A stretch of 64,000 nucleotides of DNA, from assembly GCA_017656345.1 (NCBI GenBank), contig JACDNZ010000007.1, positions 1 to 64,000 on the forward strand, in the 5' to 3' direction. The notes below the pieces were generated by a model. That model was not told where the DNA came from and did not search any database. It worked only from the letters and a program-made list of their open reading frames with translations. This document shows, in pieces, positions 8,857-17,145 of the stretch. Source of the DNA: Thermosipho sp. (in: thermotogales). GTDB lineage: Bacteria > Thermotogota > Thermotogae > Thermotogales > Fervidobacteriaceae. Both the position numbers and the translations under genes were made by a program. Each line of letters starts with the position of its first letter. Position 1 is the stretch's first letter.

Positions 8857-9504
8857 ATGTGTAGAATGATCGGCTTTTCTTTTTCAGATAACAAATATAT
8901 AGATGATTTATACAACATGTTAAAAGACATGGCAAAAAATGGAATTAAAAAACCGCATCCACACGGTTTTGGAATTTATGCCAAAAATGCTGAAGGTGAA
9001 ATTCTATATCATAAATTTGAGGAAACAATATATAACACCAATTTACAACTTCCTAAGTTAAAAATTGGAATCATGCATGCAAGAAAAGCTTCACCAAATT
9101 CACCAATTAGTTTTCTTCAATTACATCCTTTTATTGATGAAAAAGGTAATGTCTTCTGCCACAATGGAACAATATTTACCGCTGATAAAAATAACTTATT
9201 CAAAAGTGATAGTTACGAGTATTTTCAAAAAATAAAAAATTTTAAAAACAACGATGAACTAATCTGGAATTTAAAGAACTTTGTTTTAAACAATAAATTC
9301 ACTGGTGCTAATTTTTTGCTTATTAAAGAAGATAAACTATATGCATTTTGCTATTATAACTCAGAACCTGAATATTATACGATGTGGTACTCAGAAAATG
9401 TAGTCTCATCTGAAAGTCTTGGATACGGTTTTCAAAAAATGAACAAAGGTGAACTTTTAATTTTTGAAAACGGAACTTTAACTTTTAAAGAACTTGTTAT
9501 ATAA
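8857..9504 (+). CDS. class II glutamine amidotransferase (YafJ-like)
   Basis: The protein of 215 residues starts MCRMIGFS, so after initiator methionine removal Cys2 becomes the N-terminal nucleophile, as required for class II amidotransferases. HPHGFG, HARKASP and the FCHNGTIF segment complete the glutaminase fold. There is no synthetase or acceptor domain, as in the stand-alone YafJ/EgtC-like family, so the acceptor of the ammonia or the peptide substrate is unknown. It is co-oriented and tightly spaced with the phosphoesterase upstream. Confidence 0.88.
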   Translation: MCRMIGFSFSDNKYIDDLYNMLKDMAKNGIKKPHPHGFGIYAKNAEGEILYHKFEETIYNTNLQLPKLKIGIMHARKASPNSPISFLQLHPFIDEKGNVFCHNGTIFTADKNNLFKSDSYEYFQKIKNFKNNDELIWNLKNFVLNNKFTGANFLLIKEDKLYAFCYYNSEPEYYTMWYSENVVSSESLGYGFQKMNKGELLIFENGTLTFKELVI

Positions 9505-9518
9505 GATCTTTTAAGTGG

Positions 9519-9524
9519 TATAAT
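9519..9524 (+). promoter_or_regulatory. extended -10 promoter for leader peptide and corA-like gene
   Basis: A perfect TATAAT preceded by TGG forms an extended -10; no good -35 is seen at 17 bp. Transcription would begin near 9531, leaving about 29 nt before the leader ORF. Confidence 0.6.
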
Positions 9525-9559
9525 TTAGAAAGATTAAAAAAGCAGGAGGTGAAAAGGAA

Positions 9560-9619
9560 ATGAGCGGTGAAAGTTATACTAGTAGTTATTCGGAAGAACC
9601 GTTACCACGACCACCGTAA
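9560..9619 (+). CDS. 19-residue acidic/proline-rich leader peptide upstream of the CorA-type gene
   Basis: An ATG at 9560 lies 8 nt after a strong AGGAGGTG ribosome site (9544-9551) and opens a complete ORF ending with TAA at 9617-9619. The peptide reads MSGESYTSSYSEEPLPRPP, with an acidic pair followed by four prolines in the last six residues. It ends 22 nt before the ATG of a CorA-type magnesium transporter that has its own AAGGAGGT site. Known Mg2+-transporter leaders such as MgtL of Salmonella are also proline-rich and control elongation of the mRNA or translation. The leader role is inferred; the ORF and its ribosome site are seen. Confidence 0.65.
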   Translation: MSGESYTSSYSEEPLPRPP

Positions 9620-9641
9620 ATTAAAAAAGGAGGTATTAAGT

Positions 9642-10568
9642 ATGGTAAAATTCTATACTTCAAAAGATAACAAAATTGTTGAAATCAACAAATTTGCTCC
9701 TAATTCACTAATTAAAGTTGTAAACCCATCCGCTGACGAAATTCATATGTTATCCAGCCTGTTACAATTCGACCCAGATTTTATATTCGATTCCCTTGAT
9801 GATGACGAAAGAGCTCGTATTGAGGTGGATGAAGATACAATTCTCATAATTCTTAAAATTCCAAAAAAATTCAATGAAGCCTCTAAAATTCCTTATAGAA
9901 CCATTTCAATGGGAATAATTATAGGGAAAAATTATATTATTTTTTCGACTCGAGAACCTATAGAATTCATTGATCGTATGATAGAAGGTAATAAATTTGA
10001 TATAAATAAAAAAAGTAGAATGATTTTCCAATTGTTTTTAACAAATGCAAAAATATTCTTAGGTTATCTAAAAGAAGTTAATAAAACCATCGGGATCATA
10101 GAAGAAGAATTACACAAATCAATGAAAAATAAAGAACTTGAGGAATTAATGTATCTTGAAAAAAGTTTAGTTTATTTCACAACTTCTCTAAGATCTAATG
10201 AAATTATGATGGAAAAGTTACTCAGGGGAAATATTTTAAAAATATACGAAGAAGATCAAGATGTACTTGAAGATGCTATTATTGAAAATAGGCAAGCAAT
10301 AGAAGTTTCAAATATATACAGTGATATTCTTGCTGGTATGATGGATTCTTATGCTTCTGTTATTTCAAATAATTTGAATATGGTTATGAAAATTTTAACT
10401 GTTGTTACTATTTTAATGCAAATACCAACAATTATTACAAGTTTCTATGGAATGAATGTAGCATTGCCTCTTCAAAATAATCCACTTGCATATATCCATG
10501 TTACAATATGGTCAATTGGAACAATTATTTTGGCACTTGCATGGTTTAAAAAGAAAAAATGGTTATAA
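9642..10568 (+). CDS. CorA-family magnesium/divalent cation transporter
   Basis: The 308-residue protein has the CorA plan: a soluble N-terminal alpha/beta domain, a long helical region (about 160-245), and two C-terminal transmembrane helices joined by the YGMNV signature (the GMN loop) near residue 275. The frame is open back to 9567, but that extension overlaps the leader peptide; the ATG at 9642 has a AAGGAGGT site 8 nt upstream. CorA pentamers carry Mg2+ or Co2+ across the inner membrane. Transcription ends at the hairpin shared with the threonine aldolase gene. Confidence 0.93.
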   Translation: MVKFYTSKDNKIVEINKFAPNSLIKVVNPSADEIHMLSSLLQFDPDFIFDSLDDDERARIEVDEDTILIILKIPKKFNEASKIPYRTISMGIIIGKNYIIFSTREPIEFIDRMIEGNKFDINKKSRMIFQLFLTNAKIFLGYLKEVNKTIGIIEEELHKSMKNKELEELMYLEKSLVYFTTSLRSNEIMMEKLLRGNILKIYEEDQDVLEDAIIENRQAIEVSNIYSDILAGMMDSYASVISNNLNMVMKILTVVTILMQIPTIITSFYGMNVALPLQNNPLAYIHVTIWSIGTIILALAWFKKKKWL

Positions 10569-10572
10569 ATTA

Positions 10573-10607
10573 AAATTAAAGGCTCCGTCGGAGCCTTTAA
10601 TTTTTGA
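10573..10607. terminator. bidirectional terminator between the corA-like and threonine aldolase genes
   Basis: AATTAAAGGCTCCG pairs with CGGAGCCTTTAATT, giving a 14-bp palindromic stem with T-runs on both strands. The aldolase stop codon lies inside the stem. Confidence 0.9.
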
Positions 10608-11619
10608 AAAATTCCTTTATTTTATCAACAACATAATCAATATCTTTCTTTTTAATCCAATAATGAGTTACAAACCTAAATATACCATTTTCTGATGGAT
10701 TTATTTTTATTTTATTAGTTAGCATATGCTTTATAAATTCTTCCTCAATAAATTCTTTTTTTATTCTAAAGAACACCATATTTATTTCTACTTCCTCAAG
10801 TATATCTATAAATCCCAATTTCAATAACTCATTTGCCAGATATTGTGCGTTTTCATGATCTTCATACAATCTGAATCTCATTTTTTCAAGCGCTATTATT
10901 CCGGCTGCGGCAATAATTCCAGCTTGTCTCATCCCTCCACCCATTATTTTTCTTTTTCTCCTTGCCTCTTTTATAAAATCCTTAGAACCTACCAACAAAG
11001 ATCCAATTGGCGCACATAACCCTTTAGAAAGGCAAAAGCTTACCGAATCAGCATATTTTGCAATTTCTTTTGGATCAATATCTAAAGCAACTGCTGCATT
11101 AAAAATCCTGGCACCATCAAGATGTATAGGAATATCATATTTATCGGCTATTGACTTAATTTCTTCAAAATTACTAAGTGGAATAACCCTTCCATTCGAA
11201 TGAGCATTTTCAAGACATATTAATCCTGTTCTCGGATAATGTATATCTTCAACCTTTCTTATTGTCTCTAAAACCTTTTCTGGAGGCAACATTCCTTTAT
11301 ACGTTTCAATTGTTCTAAGTTGAACTCCCGATATTATAGCTGAAGCACCTGCTTCATGCTGTACTATATGCGTATCTTCACCTAAAATTACTTCATTCCC
11401 TCTTTCACAATGTGTAAAAAGCGCTAACTGATTTGCAAAAGTTCCACTTGGTACAAAGACTGCATCTTCTTTTCCAAGAATCTCTGCTGCCATTCTCTCT
11501 AGTTTATTTACAGTAGGATCATCTCCATATACATCATCACCTACTTCAGCATAACACATTGCTTTTCTCATTTCTTCAGTAGGTTGAGTCACTGTATCAC
11601 TTCTCAAATCAATGTACAT
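10597..11619 (-). CDS. low-specificity L-threonine aldolase
   Basis: The 340-residue PLP enzyme of the beta-eliminating lyase family opens with DLRSDTVTQP and GDDVYGDDPTVN. HxDGAR (IHLDGARIFNA) supplies the PLP-ring ligands and SFCLSKGLCAP carries the Schiff-base lysine. It cleaves L-threonine or L-allo-threonine to glycine and acetaldehyde. The ATG at 11619 is preferred to the GTG directly before it because of the GGGGTGA site. It is the last gene of the long minus-strand operon starting at 17829, just after the RlmN-like radical SAM gene. Confidence 0.94.
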   Translation of the reverse strand: MYIDLRSDTVTQPTEEMRKAMCYAEVGDDVYGDDPTVNKLERMAAEILGKEDAVFVPSGTFANQLALFTHCERGNEVILGEDTHIVQHEAGASAIISGVQLRTIETYKGMLPPEKVLETIRKVEDIHYPRTGLICLENAHSNGRVIPLSNFEEIKSIADKYDIPIHLDGARIFNAAVALDIDPKEIAKYADSVSFCLSKGLCAPIGSLLVGSKDFIKEARRKRKIMGGGMRQAGIIAAAGIIALEKMRFRLYEDHENAQYLANELLKLGFIDILEEVEINMVFFRIKKEFIEEEFIKHMLTNKIKINPSENGIFRFVTHYWIKKKDIDYVVDKIKEFFKN

Positions 11620-11633
11620 CACTTTTTCACCCC

Positions 11634-12575
11634 TTACTTGACATAAGAATAAGCCACATTAATTTTTTGCTTTTCTAAAATATGTTTTCTAACATATTGA
11701 CCACAATTACTACCTATTTGATTTTCCTCAATCTCACCAATACTTACAAGAACATCATAACCATAATCTTTTAACTTTTCTATAAAATCCCTATGAGTCA
11801 CTGGCATATTTTGCTCAATATCTATATCTGAAGTTAAATTGTTTTTAAGTGATGAATAAGTCGGATTTATTGGTGTAATTTTGATGAAAAACTTATCAGG
11901 TGAAAAATATTTTTTTATTACATCAGCATCAACTACATTTTCTTTCGCTAAAGCAAAATTCAAAGTAACTTTTCTATCACCTTTTTTTACAAACCTCTCA
12001 CCATACTCAGAGATTCTTTTAAAACTCCATTTCTTCACCGGAATTATCTTATTCCTTTGTTCCTCATCGGTTGAATGTATTGAAAATTGTAATTGAAACT
12101 TTCCATTGTAATATTTTTCTTTAACCTCAATTAATCTATCAAAAAAATCATCTGTGCCTATTGGAGCAATAGTGGAGATAGAAGGTAATAATCCTGGCGC
12201 TTTTAATATTTTTGGAAGCTCATCTAAAACATCAATTACTGCTTTGTTAAAAGCAGGCTCTCCCATCCTAGCAAATTGTATTTTGAATTTCTTCACTGGT
12301 ACATAGTAGTTTGAATACCTTGTTTTCACTAAATACAAAATTTGTTCCATAATTTCTTCCTTTGTTAATTTACCGCCATAAAATCCACCCGCATCACACA
12401 TTAAACATCCAACCGGACAACCATTTAAAGTTGAAACAATTAAAACCCACTTTTTCTCTCTTGGGATAGGAGGCTGAATAGATTCAACAAACTCTACAAC
12501 ATTCCCCATTGATGTTTGGCCCAAATACACATATGCTATTTCTTCTTTTCCAAATTTATTTAATATTTTCACCAT
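11634..12575 (-). CDS. RlmN/Cfr-like radical SAM protein
   Basis: The 313-residue protein has a radical SAM cluster motif CPVGCLMC (C53, C57, C60), which has RlmN/Cfr spacing. Near the C-terminus, NCGQY (C291) matches the catalytic cysteine region of RlmN. It lacks most of the N-terminal accessory domain of true RlmN and is shorter, so it is probably a paralogue with another substrate rather than the 23S rRNA A2503 methylase. It overlaps the FAD-protein gene by 20 bp and lies in a cassette with a second radical SAM protein, suggesting a shared pathway. The reaction is unknown. Confidence 0.8.
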   Translation of the reverse strand: MVKILNKFGKEEIAYVYLGQTSMGNVVEFVESIQPPIPREKKWVLIVSTLNGCPVGCLMCDAGGFYGGKLTKEEIMEQILYLVKTRYSNYYVPVKKFKIQFARMGEPAFNKAVIDVLDELPKILKAPGLLPSISTIAPIGTDDFFDRLIEVKEKYYNGKFQLQFSIHSTDEEQRNKIIPVKKWSFKRISEYGERFVKKGDRKVTLNFALAKENVVDADVIKKYFSPDKFFIKITPINPTYSSLKNNLTSDIDIEQNMPVTHRDFIEKLKDYGYDVLVSIGEIEENQIGSNCGQYVRKHILEKQKINVAYSYVK

Positions 12576-13356
12576 ACAACCTCCTTTGAATTATCTCCAT
12601 AGCTACTCTTATGCCATCTCCTACTGCAATTGATGCCTGTCTTTGGCCCGGATGTGCTACATCACCTATTAAATAGACACTGTTTGACTTTACAATTGAT
12701 AAATCAACTTTTCTACCTGTTGCTAATAACAAAGCATCAAAACTATATTTTTGTTTTATTGTTGACAAAGTTAAACTATCTTCGCAAGCAACAGAAATAA
12801 TCTTTTCATTTTCGTGATAACATATCTTCAAACTTTTTGCTATATTTACCAATCTTTTTAAAGCTTTTATTCTATCTCCTTTATTAAAGATATGAACATC
12901 AATTCCACTCAACCTTGCTTTGATAGCTCCATCAAATGCAACGTCACCAGCACCATATATAGCAAGTTTTTTTATATTTTTTGGCAAATATCTAAATTCG
13001 TAAAAAGTTCTGCTACTTTCAAACTCTTCAATCCTATTGGGGATTGTTCCAATCGCAACAATTATTTCGTCAAATTTATATTGAAAATTTTCAGTAACAA
13101 CCAAATTAGAATATATTTCTTTTACCTCTTCTTTTATCACATCAATTTTATACAATTCTACATAGTTCTTCATTAAATCAACAATTTTTTCACCCGAAGT
13201 CGGTTTTATAAAAGGTATATTTTCAACCCTCCAAGCATTATTCAACAAACCACCAAGTTCTTCTTTTTCAAATATTACAACATTAATGTTATATCTTTTT
13301 AGAAAAACTCCAGCAGCAATTCCCGCTGGACCCCCTCCAATTATTCCAATTTGCAC
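12556..13356 (-). CDS. FAD/NAD(P)-binding oxidoreductase lacking the thioredoxin-reductase CxxC
   Basis: The 266-residue protein has an N-terminal GIIGGGPAGIAAG dinucleotide fold, a central second Rossmann fold with IYGAGDVA, and a C-terminal YLIGDVAHPGQRQASIAVGDG segment that binds the flavin. This is the thioredoxin-reductase architecture, but where those enzymes have their redox CxxC, just before the second Rossmann motif, no cysteine pair is present. It is therefore not a classical thioredoxin reductase and more likely a ferredoxin- or protein-partner reductase. It overlaps both neighbours, indicating translational coupling with the isochorismatase-like and radical SAM genes. Confidence 0.82.
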   Translation of the reverse strand: MQIGIIGGGPAGIAAGVFLKRYNINVVIFEKEELGGLLNNAWRVENIPFIKPTSGEKIVDLMKNYVELYKIDVIKEEVKEIYSNLVVTENFQYKFDEIIVAIGTIPNRIEEFESSRTFYEFRYLPKNIKKLAIYGAGDVAFDGAIKARLSGIDVHIFNKGDRIKALKRLVNIAKSLKICYHENEKIISVACEDSLTLSTIKQKYSFDALLLATGRKVDLSIVKSNSVYLIGDVAHPGQRQASIAVGDGIRVAMEIIQRRLYGENIK

Positions 13357-13907
13357 AACAATTCCTCCAAATTTGTTATTACTGAAAAACCATGGGCTAA
13401 TGATTTCAAGGAATTAAAATGATAAAACTCATTTTTGTCCCACAACGCATCCTCAACCATAACAACATTAAATCCTCTAACAAAAGCACTACGTGCTGTT
13501 GTTTCACAGCATAAATGTGTCATAACACCCGTAATAACTACTTCTGTTATCTCATTATCTCTTAATAAATTTTCTAAGCTTGTATTATAAAATGCATCAT
13601 ATGTGTTTTTTTTAATATAAATACATTGTTTATCTCTAATTATCGGAAGTCCCCATTCATCTTCAACAATATTTCTCCACCACTTTTCCATCATTTTTGT
13701 ACCACCAACATGGAGTGTACAAATTACCAGAAAACCGTTACTTAAAAATGCATTTTTTAACTTTTGTATATTTTCATAAATCCTCTCAATTCCTGGCAAA
13801 TAAGCTTTACTATTTTTATCATAAAAATAATTTTGCATATCTATTATCAACAAAGCAGGTTTGTTTAAAGAAAGCTTGTGTTTCTCTTTTTCTTTGAAGA
13901 AAAACAT
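13341..13907 (-). CDS. isochorismatase-family cysteine hydrolase
   Basis: The 188-residue alpha/beta protein has the catalytic triad pattern of the isochorismatase/nicotinamidase superfamily: D23 in LLIIDMQNYF, a lysine in YIKKNTYDAFYNT, and the cysteine in GVMTHLCCETTARSA. The last motif resembles isochorismatase-like hydrolases more than nicotinamidase, which usually has metal ligands missing here. Substrates in this family include N-carbamoyl compounds, isochorismate and amides. Its place between a radical SAM and an FAD gene suggests it acts on the product or precursor of that cassette. Confidence 0.85.
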   Translation of the reverse strand: MFFFKEKEKHKLSLNKPALLIIDMQNYFYDKNSKAYLPGIERIYENIQKLKNAFLSNGFLVICTLHVGGTKMMEKWWRNIVEDEWGLPIIRDKQCIYIKKNTYDAFYNTSLENLLRDNEITEVVITGVMTHLCCETTARSAFVRGFNVVMVEDALWDKNEFYHFNSLKSLAHGFSVITNLEELLCKLE

Positions 13908-13908
13908 T

Positions 13909-14808
13909 TCAACCCTCCAATATTTCTTTAGCTTCAGTCTCTAGTTTTAAATTATAAATAAAATGATTATATGGTTCATTTTTTGGATTTTCGTTATAAA
14001 ATGGTCTTGTACAGAAGCTACATCCAGAAGTTAGAAATGCCTTTCCTAATCCTTCAAAGTAAGCATATTTTATTTCTTTTAACATATTATTTCCATCAAA
14101 TACAAATATATCTTCCATAACCTCCTTTTCAAAAATCAAATACCTAGCTAATTGAATCTTTCTATATCTTTCCCTTTCAGGAGGTGTTTTGTTTTCTAAT
14201 TTTGTACCTCTAATTGGTGTAAATGCGAAAAGCGCAACATTGACACCCAATTTTCTCATTTTAAAAAAGAAATCAATCAACTCTTTATCAGTTTCTCCCA
14301 ACCCCACTATTACATGTGTTGTAATCCTTCCATAAAAAATTTTAGATGCTTTTTCTATTAAATCCAACGCTTTATAAAAGTCTCCTCCTCTAATCTCTCT
14401 GTACAGTTCTGGATTTACTACATCAATTGATAAACCTACTGTATCAACACCTAAGTCAAAATAATTTCTTACTTCTTCTAAATTTAAAGCTCTCACCGAA
14501 ACAGAAACTTTATAACCTTCTAAATATTCCAAAACCTTAAGCAAATCATCTCTATAACCATGATAACTTACAACCTGTATACACACTCTTTTCACATCAC
14601 TTAATTTTTTTAAATCATCTAAACTTATCATTTTCCATATAATTCTTGAAAGAAATTTATTATCCGTATTTGCAAATTTGGCATGACTACAAAAACTGCA
14701 ATTAAATATACATCTACCATCCAGCATAAAATAGGCTGTATCCATTGCCAATCTTTTTTTTGTTAACCCTAGAAGACCTAAAGTACCATATGAAGCTCTT
14801 AGTATCAA
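13909..14808 (-). CDS. radical SAM protein resembling archaeal LipS2/biotin-synthase-like enzymes
   Basis: The 299-residue protein has the CIFNCSFC radical SAM motif (C33, C37, C40) after an N-terminal ASYGTLGLLGL. It ends with a second cysteine pair in SGCSFCTRPFYNE (C263, C266), which could bind an auxiliary cluster. From memory this N- and C-terminal pattern resembles the biotin-synthase-like LipS2 group of archaeal sulfur-inserting enzymes, but no alignment was run. The start is TTG at 14808 after a TGAGGTGAT site. It follows recG by 9 bp and opens a four-gene redox cassette. Confidence 0.78.
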   Translation of the reverse strand: MILRASYGTLGLLGLTKKRLAMDTAYFMLDGRCIFNCSFCSHAKFANTDNKFLSRIIWKMISLDDLKKLSDVKRVCIQVVSYHGYRDDLLKVLEYLEGYKVSVSVRALNLEEVRNYFDLGVDTVGLSIDVVNPELYREIRGGDFYKALDLIEKASKIFYGRITTHVIVGLGETDKELIDFFFKMRKLGVNVALFAFTPIRGTKLENKTPPERERYRKIQLARYLIFEKEVMEDIFVFDGNNMLKEIKYAYFEGLGKAFLTSGCSFCTRPFYNENPKNEPYNHFIYNLKLETEAKEILEG

Positions 14809-14817
14809 ATAATCACC

Positions 14818-17142
14818 TCATCCCACTTCTAATAATTTTAGTCGTTCTTTATATATTTCTTTTACTCTTTCCAATAACCTGCTATATTTTTCAGGTGTCT
14901 TGATAACTTCCTCAGCATCTTCTCTAGCCAATACCATTATTTTTACATCATTAACAATATCTGCAACTTTAAAATCTGGAAGCCCATGTTGTTTAACTCC
15001 CAAAAATTCACCTGGACCTCTTAATCTCAAATCATACTCAGAAATTTTGAAGCCATCATTTGTAGAAGCAAAAAATTCTAATCTCTCCCATGTTTCTCTT
15101 GACACATTTCCAACTGTTAAATAGCAATATGATTGTTTATTACTCCTTCCAACTCTCCCTCTAAGTTGATGTAATTGCGCTAATCCAAATCTCTCAGCAT
15201 TTTCAATTACTATTACTGTAGCATTTGGAACATCTATACCAACTTCTATAACAGTTGTTGAAACTAATATCTTTATCTCACCTTTTGAAAATTTATACAT
15301 AACATCATCTTTTTCATTGTCACTCATCTTTCCATGTATAAGTCCCATTTTTACTCCTGGGAAATAGTTTTTCGAAAGCGATTCATACATGGTAGTAGCA
15401 GCTTTTACCGCTAATTTATCTGACTCATCTATTAATGGATAAACAATATACGCTTGTCCACCTTCTTCAATTTCACTTCTGACAAATCTATACACTTCTT
15501 CTATTTTTGATTGATGAACTAAAAATGTTTTCACTTTTTTTCTACCTTTCGGCATTTCGTCAATAACTGATACATCTAAATCACCATATATCGCCAATGA
15601 AAGTGTTCTTGGGATAGGTGTCGCCGTCATTACCAAAGTATCAACTATTTTCCCTTTACTTATAAGTTCCTTTCTCTGTTCAACCCCAAATCTGTGTTGT
15701 TCATCTATAATTGCAAGTCCTAGATTTTTAAAATGAACATCTTCTTGAATCAAAGCATGAGTTCCAATAACCACGTCTATATCGCCATTTTTCAATCCAT
15801 TTTTTATTCTAATTTTTTCAGAATTAGAAGTTGCTCCAATCAAAAGAGCAACTCTCATACCAAATTTGACCAAATCATTATACATCTTCTTGTAATGTTG
15901 AATAGCAAGAATAGATGTTGGTGCCATTATCGCAGCTTGATAACCTGCTTCATAGTTATCAAGTATAGCAAGTTCAGATACAATAGTTTTACCAGAACCA
16001 ACGTCACCTTGGAGTAATCTATTCATTGGTTTCTCAGATTTTAAATCGTTTTTTATTTCCTCATACACTCTTTTTTGGGCATCAGTTAGCTCGAAAGGAA
16101 GCTCAGAAATTAATTGTGAAGAATACTTTCCAGAAAACTTTTTGGGAAATCCTCCAATTTTTTCAGTATTTTTCCTTGAATACAAAAATGCAAGTTGAAG
16201 GTATAAAATTTCCTCATATGCTAACCTAAATCTTGCTTTCTTTTGGTGAAACACGCTTTTGGGAAAATGCATACCAGTATATGCTTCGTACAAATCAATT
16301 AATTCTCTTTTTGATTTTATATCTTGAGGTAAGATATCTTCATAATTATAAACTTCAAATAAATTTTCTTTTAAAAGGTTTCTTAAAATGTTTTGATTTA
16401 ATCCTTCAGTTAGAGAATAAACTGGAAAAATTTCCCTTGCATTATCTTTTGAAATTTCTATTTCTGGATTCTGGATTTCAAGAACTCCGTAAAATCCTCT
16501 TTTAACAGTTCCAAAGACATAAACTTCCTTTCTTAAAAAATTTTTTAAAATATTTTCCATGTAATCCTGATTAAACCATTTCAATAACAACTGGTAAATA
16601 CCATCTGATAGAACTGCACTTACAATTGTAAGTCCTCCACGTTTTACCTTTTCTATGCTGGAGATTACCCCTTTGGTAACAACTTTGTCGTCTTCTTTTA
16701 AAAGGGAAATAGGGATTAATTTCCTTCTATCTTCATAATCTCGCGGAAAATAATTTAATAAATTTTCTAAAGTCTCTATACCCAGTTTTTTTAACTTTTG
16801 CGATCTTTTAGGTCCTACACCTTTTATATATTTAACTGGTGTATCTAAAGGTTTTAACTCATCTTTTCTTTTGACTTTATATATTAAATGTTTTAATCTA
16901 AATCTTTTTATCATTCCAGGAATATGTTTCAGTCTCTTATTAATTCTCTCTTCTGAGATATTTTTCATTTCAATAATATAATTGTAAAAATCCTGAAGCT
17001 TATTTCTTACTTCAGGATCATTTAATAACGGATCATCTAATCTTTTGAAATTATCTTCAACGTATTCTATTAATGAATTAGCATCATTTAAATGATTTTG
17101 AACTTCTTCAAAAAAATCTTCAATTAATAATGGGATATACAT
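14818..17142 (-). CDS. recG: ATP-dependent DNA helicase RecG
   Basis: The 774-residue protein contains a helix-hairpin region (IKGVGPKRSQKLKKLGIE), the wedge/OB domain, and helicase motifs I (LLQGDVGSGKT), II (IIDEQHRFG), III (VMTATPIPRT) and VI (QLRGRVGRS). RecG unwinds and regresses stalled replication forks and Holliday junctions. About 100 extra N-terminal residues before the hairpin match the longer RecG form of Thermotogales. A TGAGGTGAAAA site precedes the ATG; the ABC ATPase gene ends 3 bp upstream. Confidence 0.96.
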   Translation of the reverse strand: MYIPLLIEDFFEEVQNHLNDANSLIEYVEDNFKRLDDPLLNDPEVRNKLQDFYNYIIEMKNISEERINKRLKHIPGMIKRFRLKHLIYKVKRKDELKPLDTPVKYIKGVGPKRSQKLKKLGIETLENLLNYFPRDYEDRRKLIPISLLKEDDKVVTKGVISSIEKVKRGGLTIVSAVLSDGIYQLLLKWFNQDYMENILKNFLRKEVYVFGTVKRGFYGVLEIQNPEIEISKDNAREIFPVYSLTEGLNQNILRNLLKENLFEVYNYEDILPQDIKSKRELIDLYEAYTGMHFPKSVFHQKKARFRLAYEEILYLQLAFLYSRKNTEKIGGFPKKFSGKYSSQLISELPFELTDAQKRVYEEIKNDLKSEKPMNRLLQGDVGSGKTIVSELAILDNYEAGYQAAIMAPTSILAIQHYKKMYNDLVKFGMRVALLIGATSNSEKIRIKNGLKNGDIDVVIGTHALIQEDVHFKNLGLAIIDEQHRFGVEQRKELISKGKIVDTLVMTATPIPRTLSLAIYGDLDVSVIDEMPKGRKKVKTFLVHQSKIEEVYRFVRSEIEEGGQAYIVYPLIDESDKLAVKAATTMYESLSKNYFPGVKMGLIHGKMSDNEKDDVMYKFSKGEIKILVSTTVIEVGIDVPNATVIVIENAERFGLAQLHQLRGRVGRSNKQSYCYLTVGNVSRETWERLEFFASTNDGFKISEYDLRLRGPGEFLGVKQHGLPDFKVADIVNDVKIMVLAREDAEEVIKTPEKYSRLLERVKEIYKERLKLLEVG

Positions 17143-17145
17143 TTT

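Noticed and set aside
9567-9641. Upstream extension of the CorA-type protein to 9567
   Set aside because: It would overlap the leader peptide in another frame, and the ATG at 9642 has its own AAGGAGGT site; CorA proteins do not begin with such a basic stretch.
11634-12575. Calling the RlmN-like gene rlmN itself
   Set aside because: The protein lacks most of the N-terminal accessory domain and its operon context is metabolic, so the housekeeping rRNA/tRNA methylase assignment is not supported.
12556-13356. Calling the FAD protein a thioredoxin reductase
   Set aside because: The redox CxxC is absent at the expected site before the second Rossmann fold.
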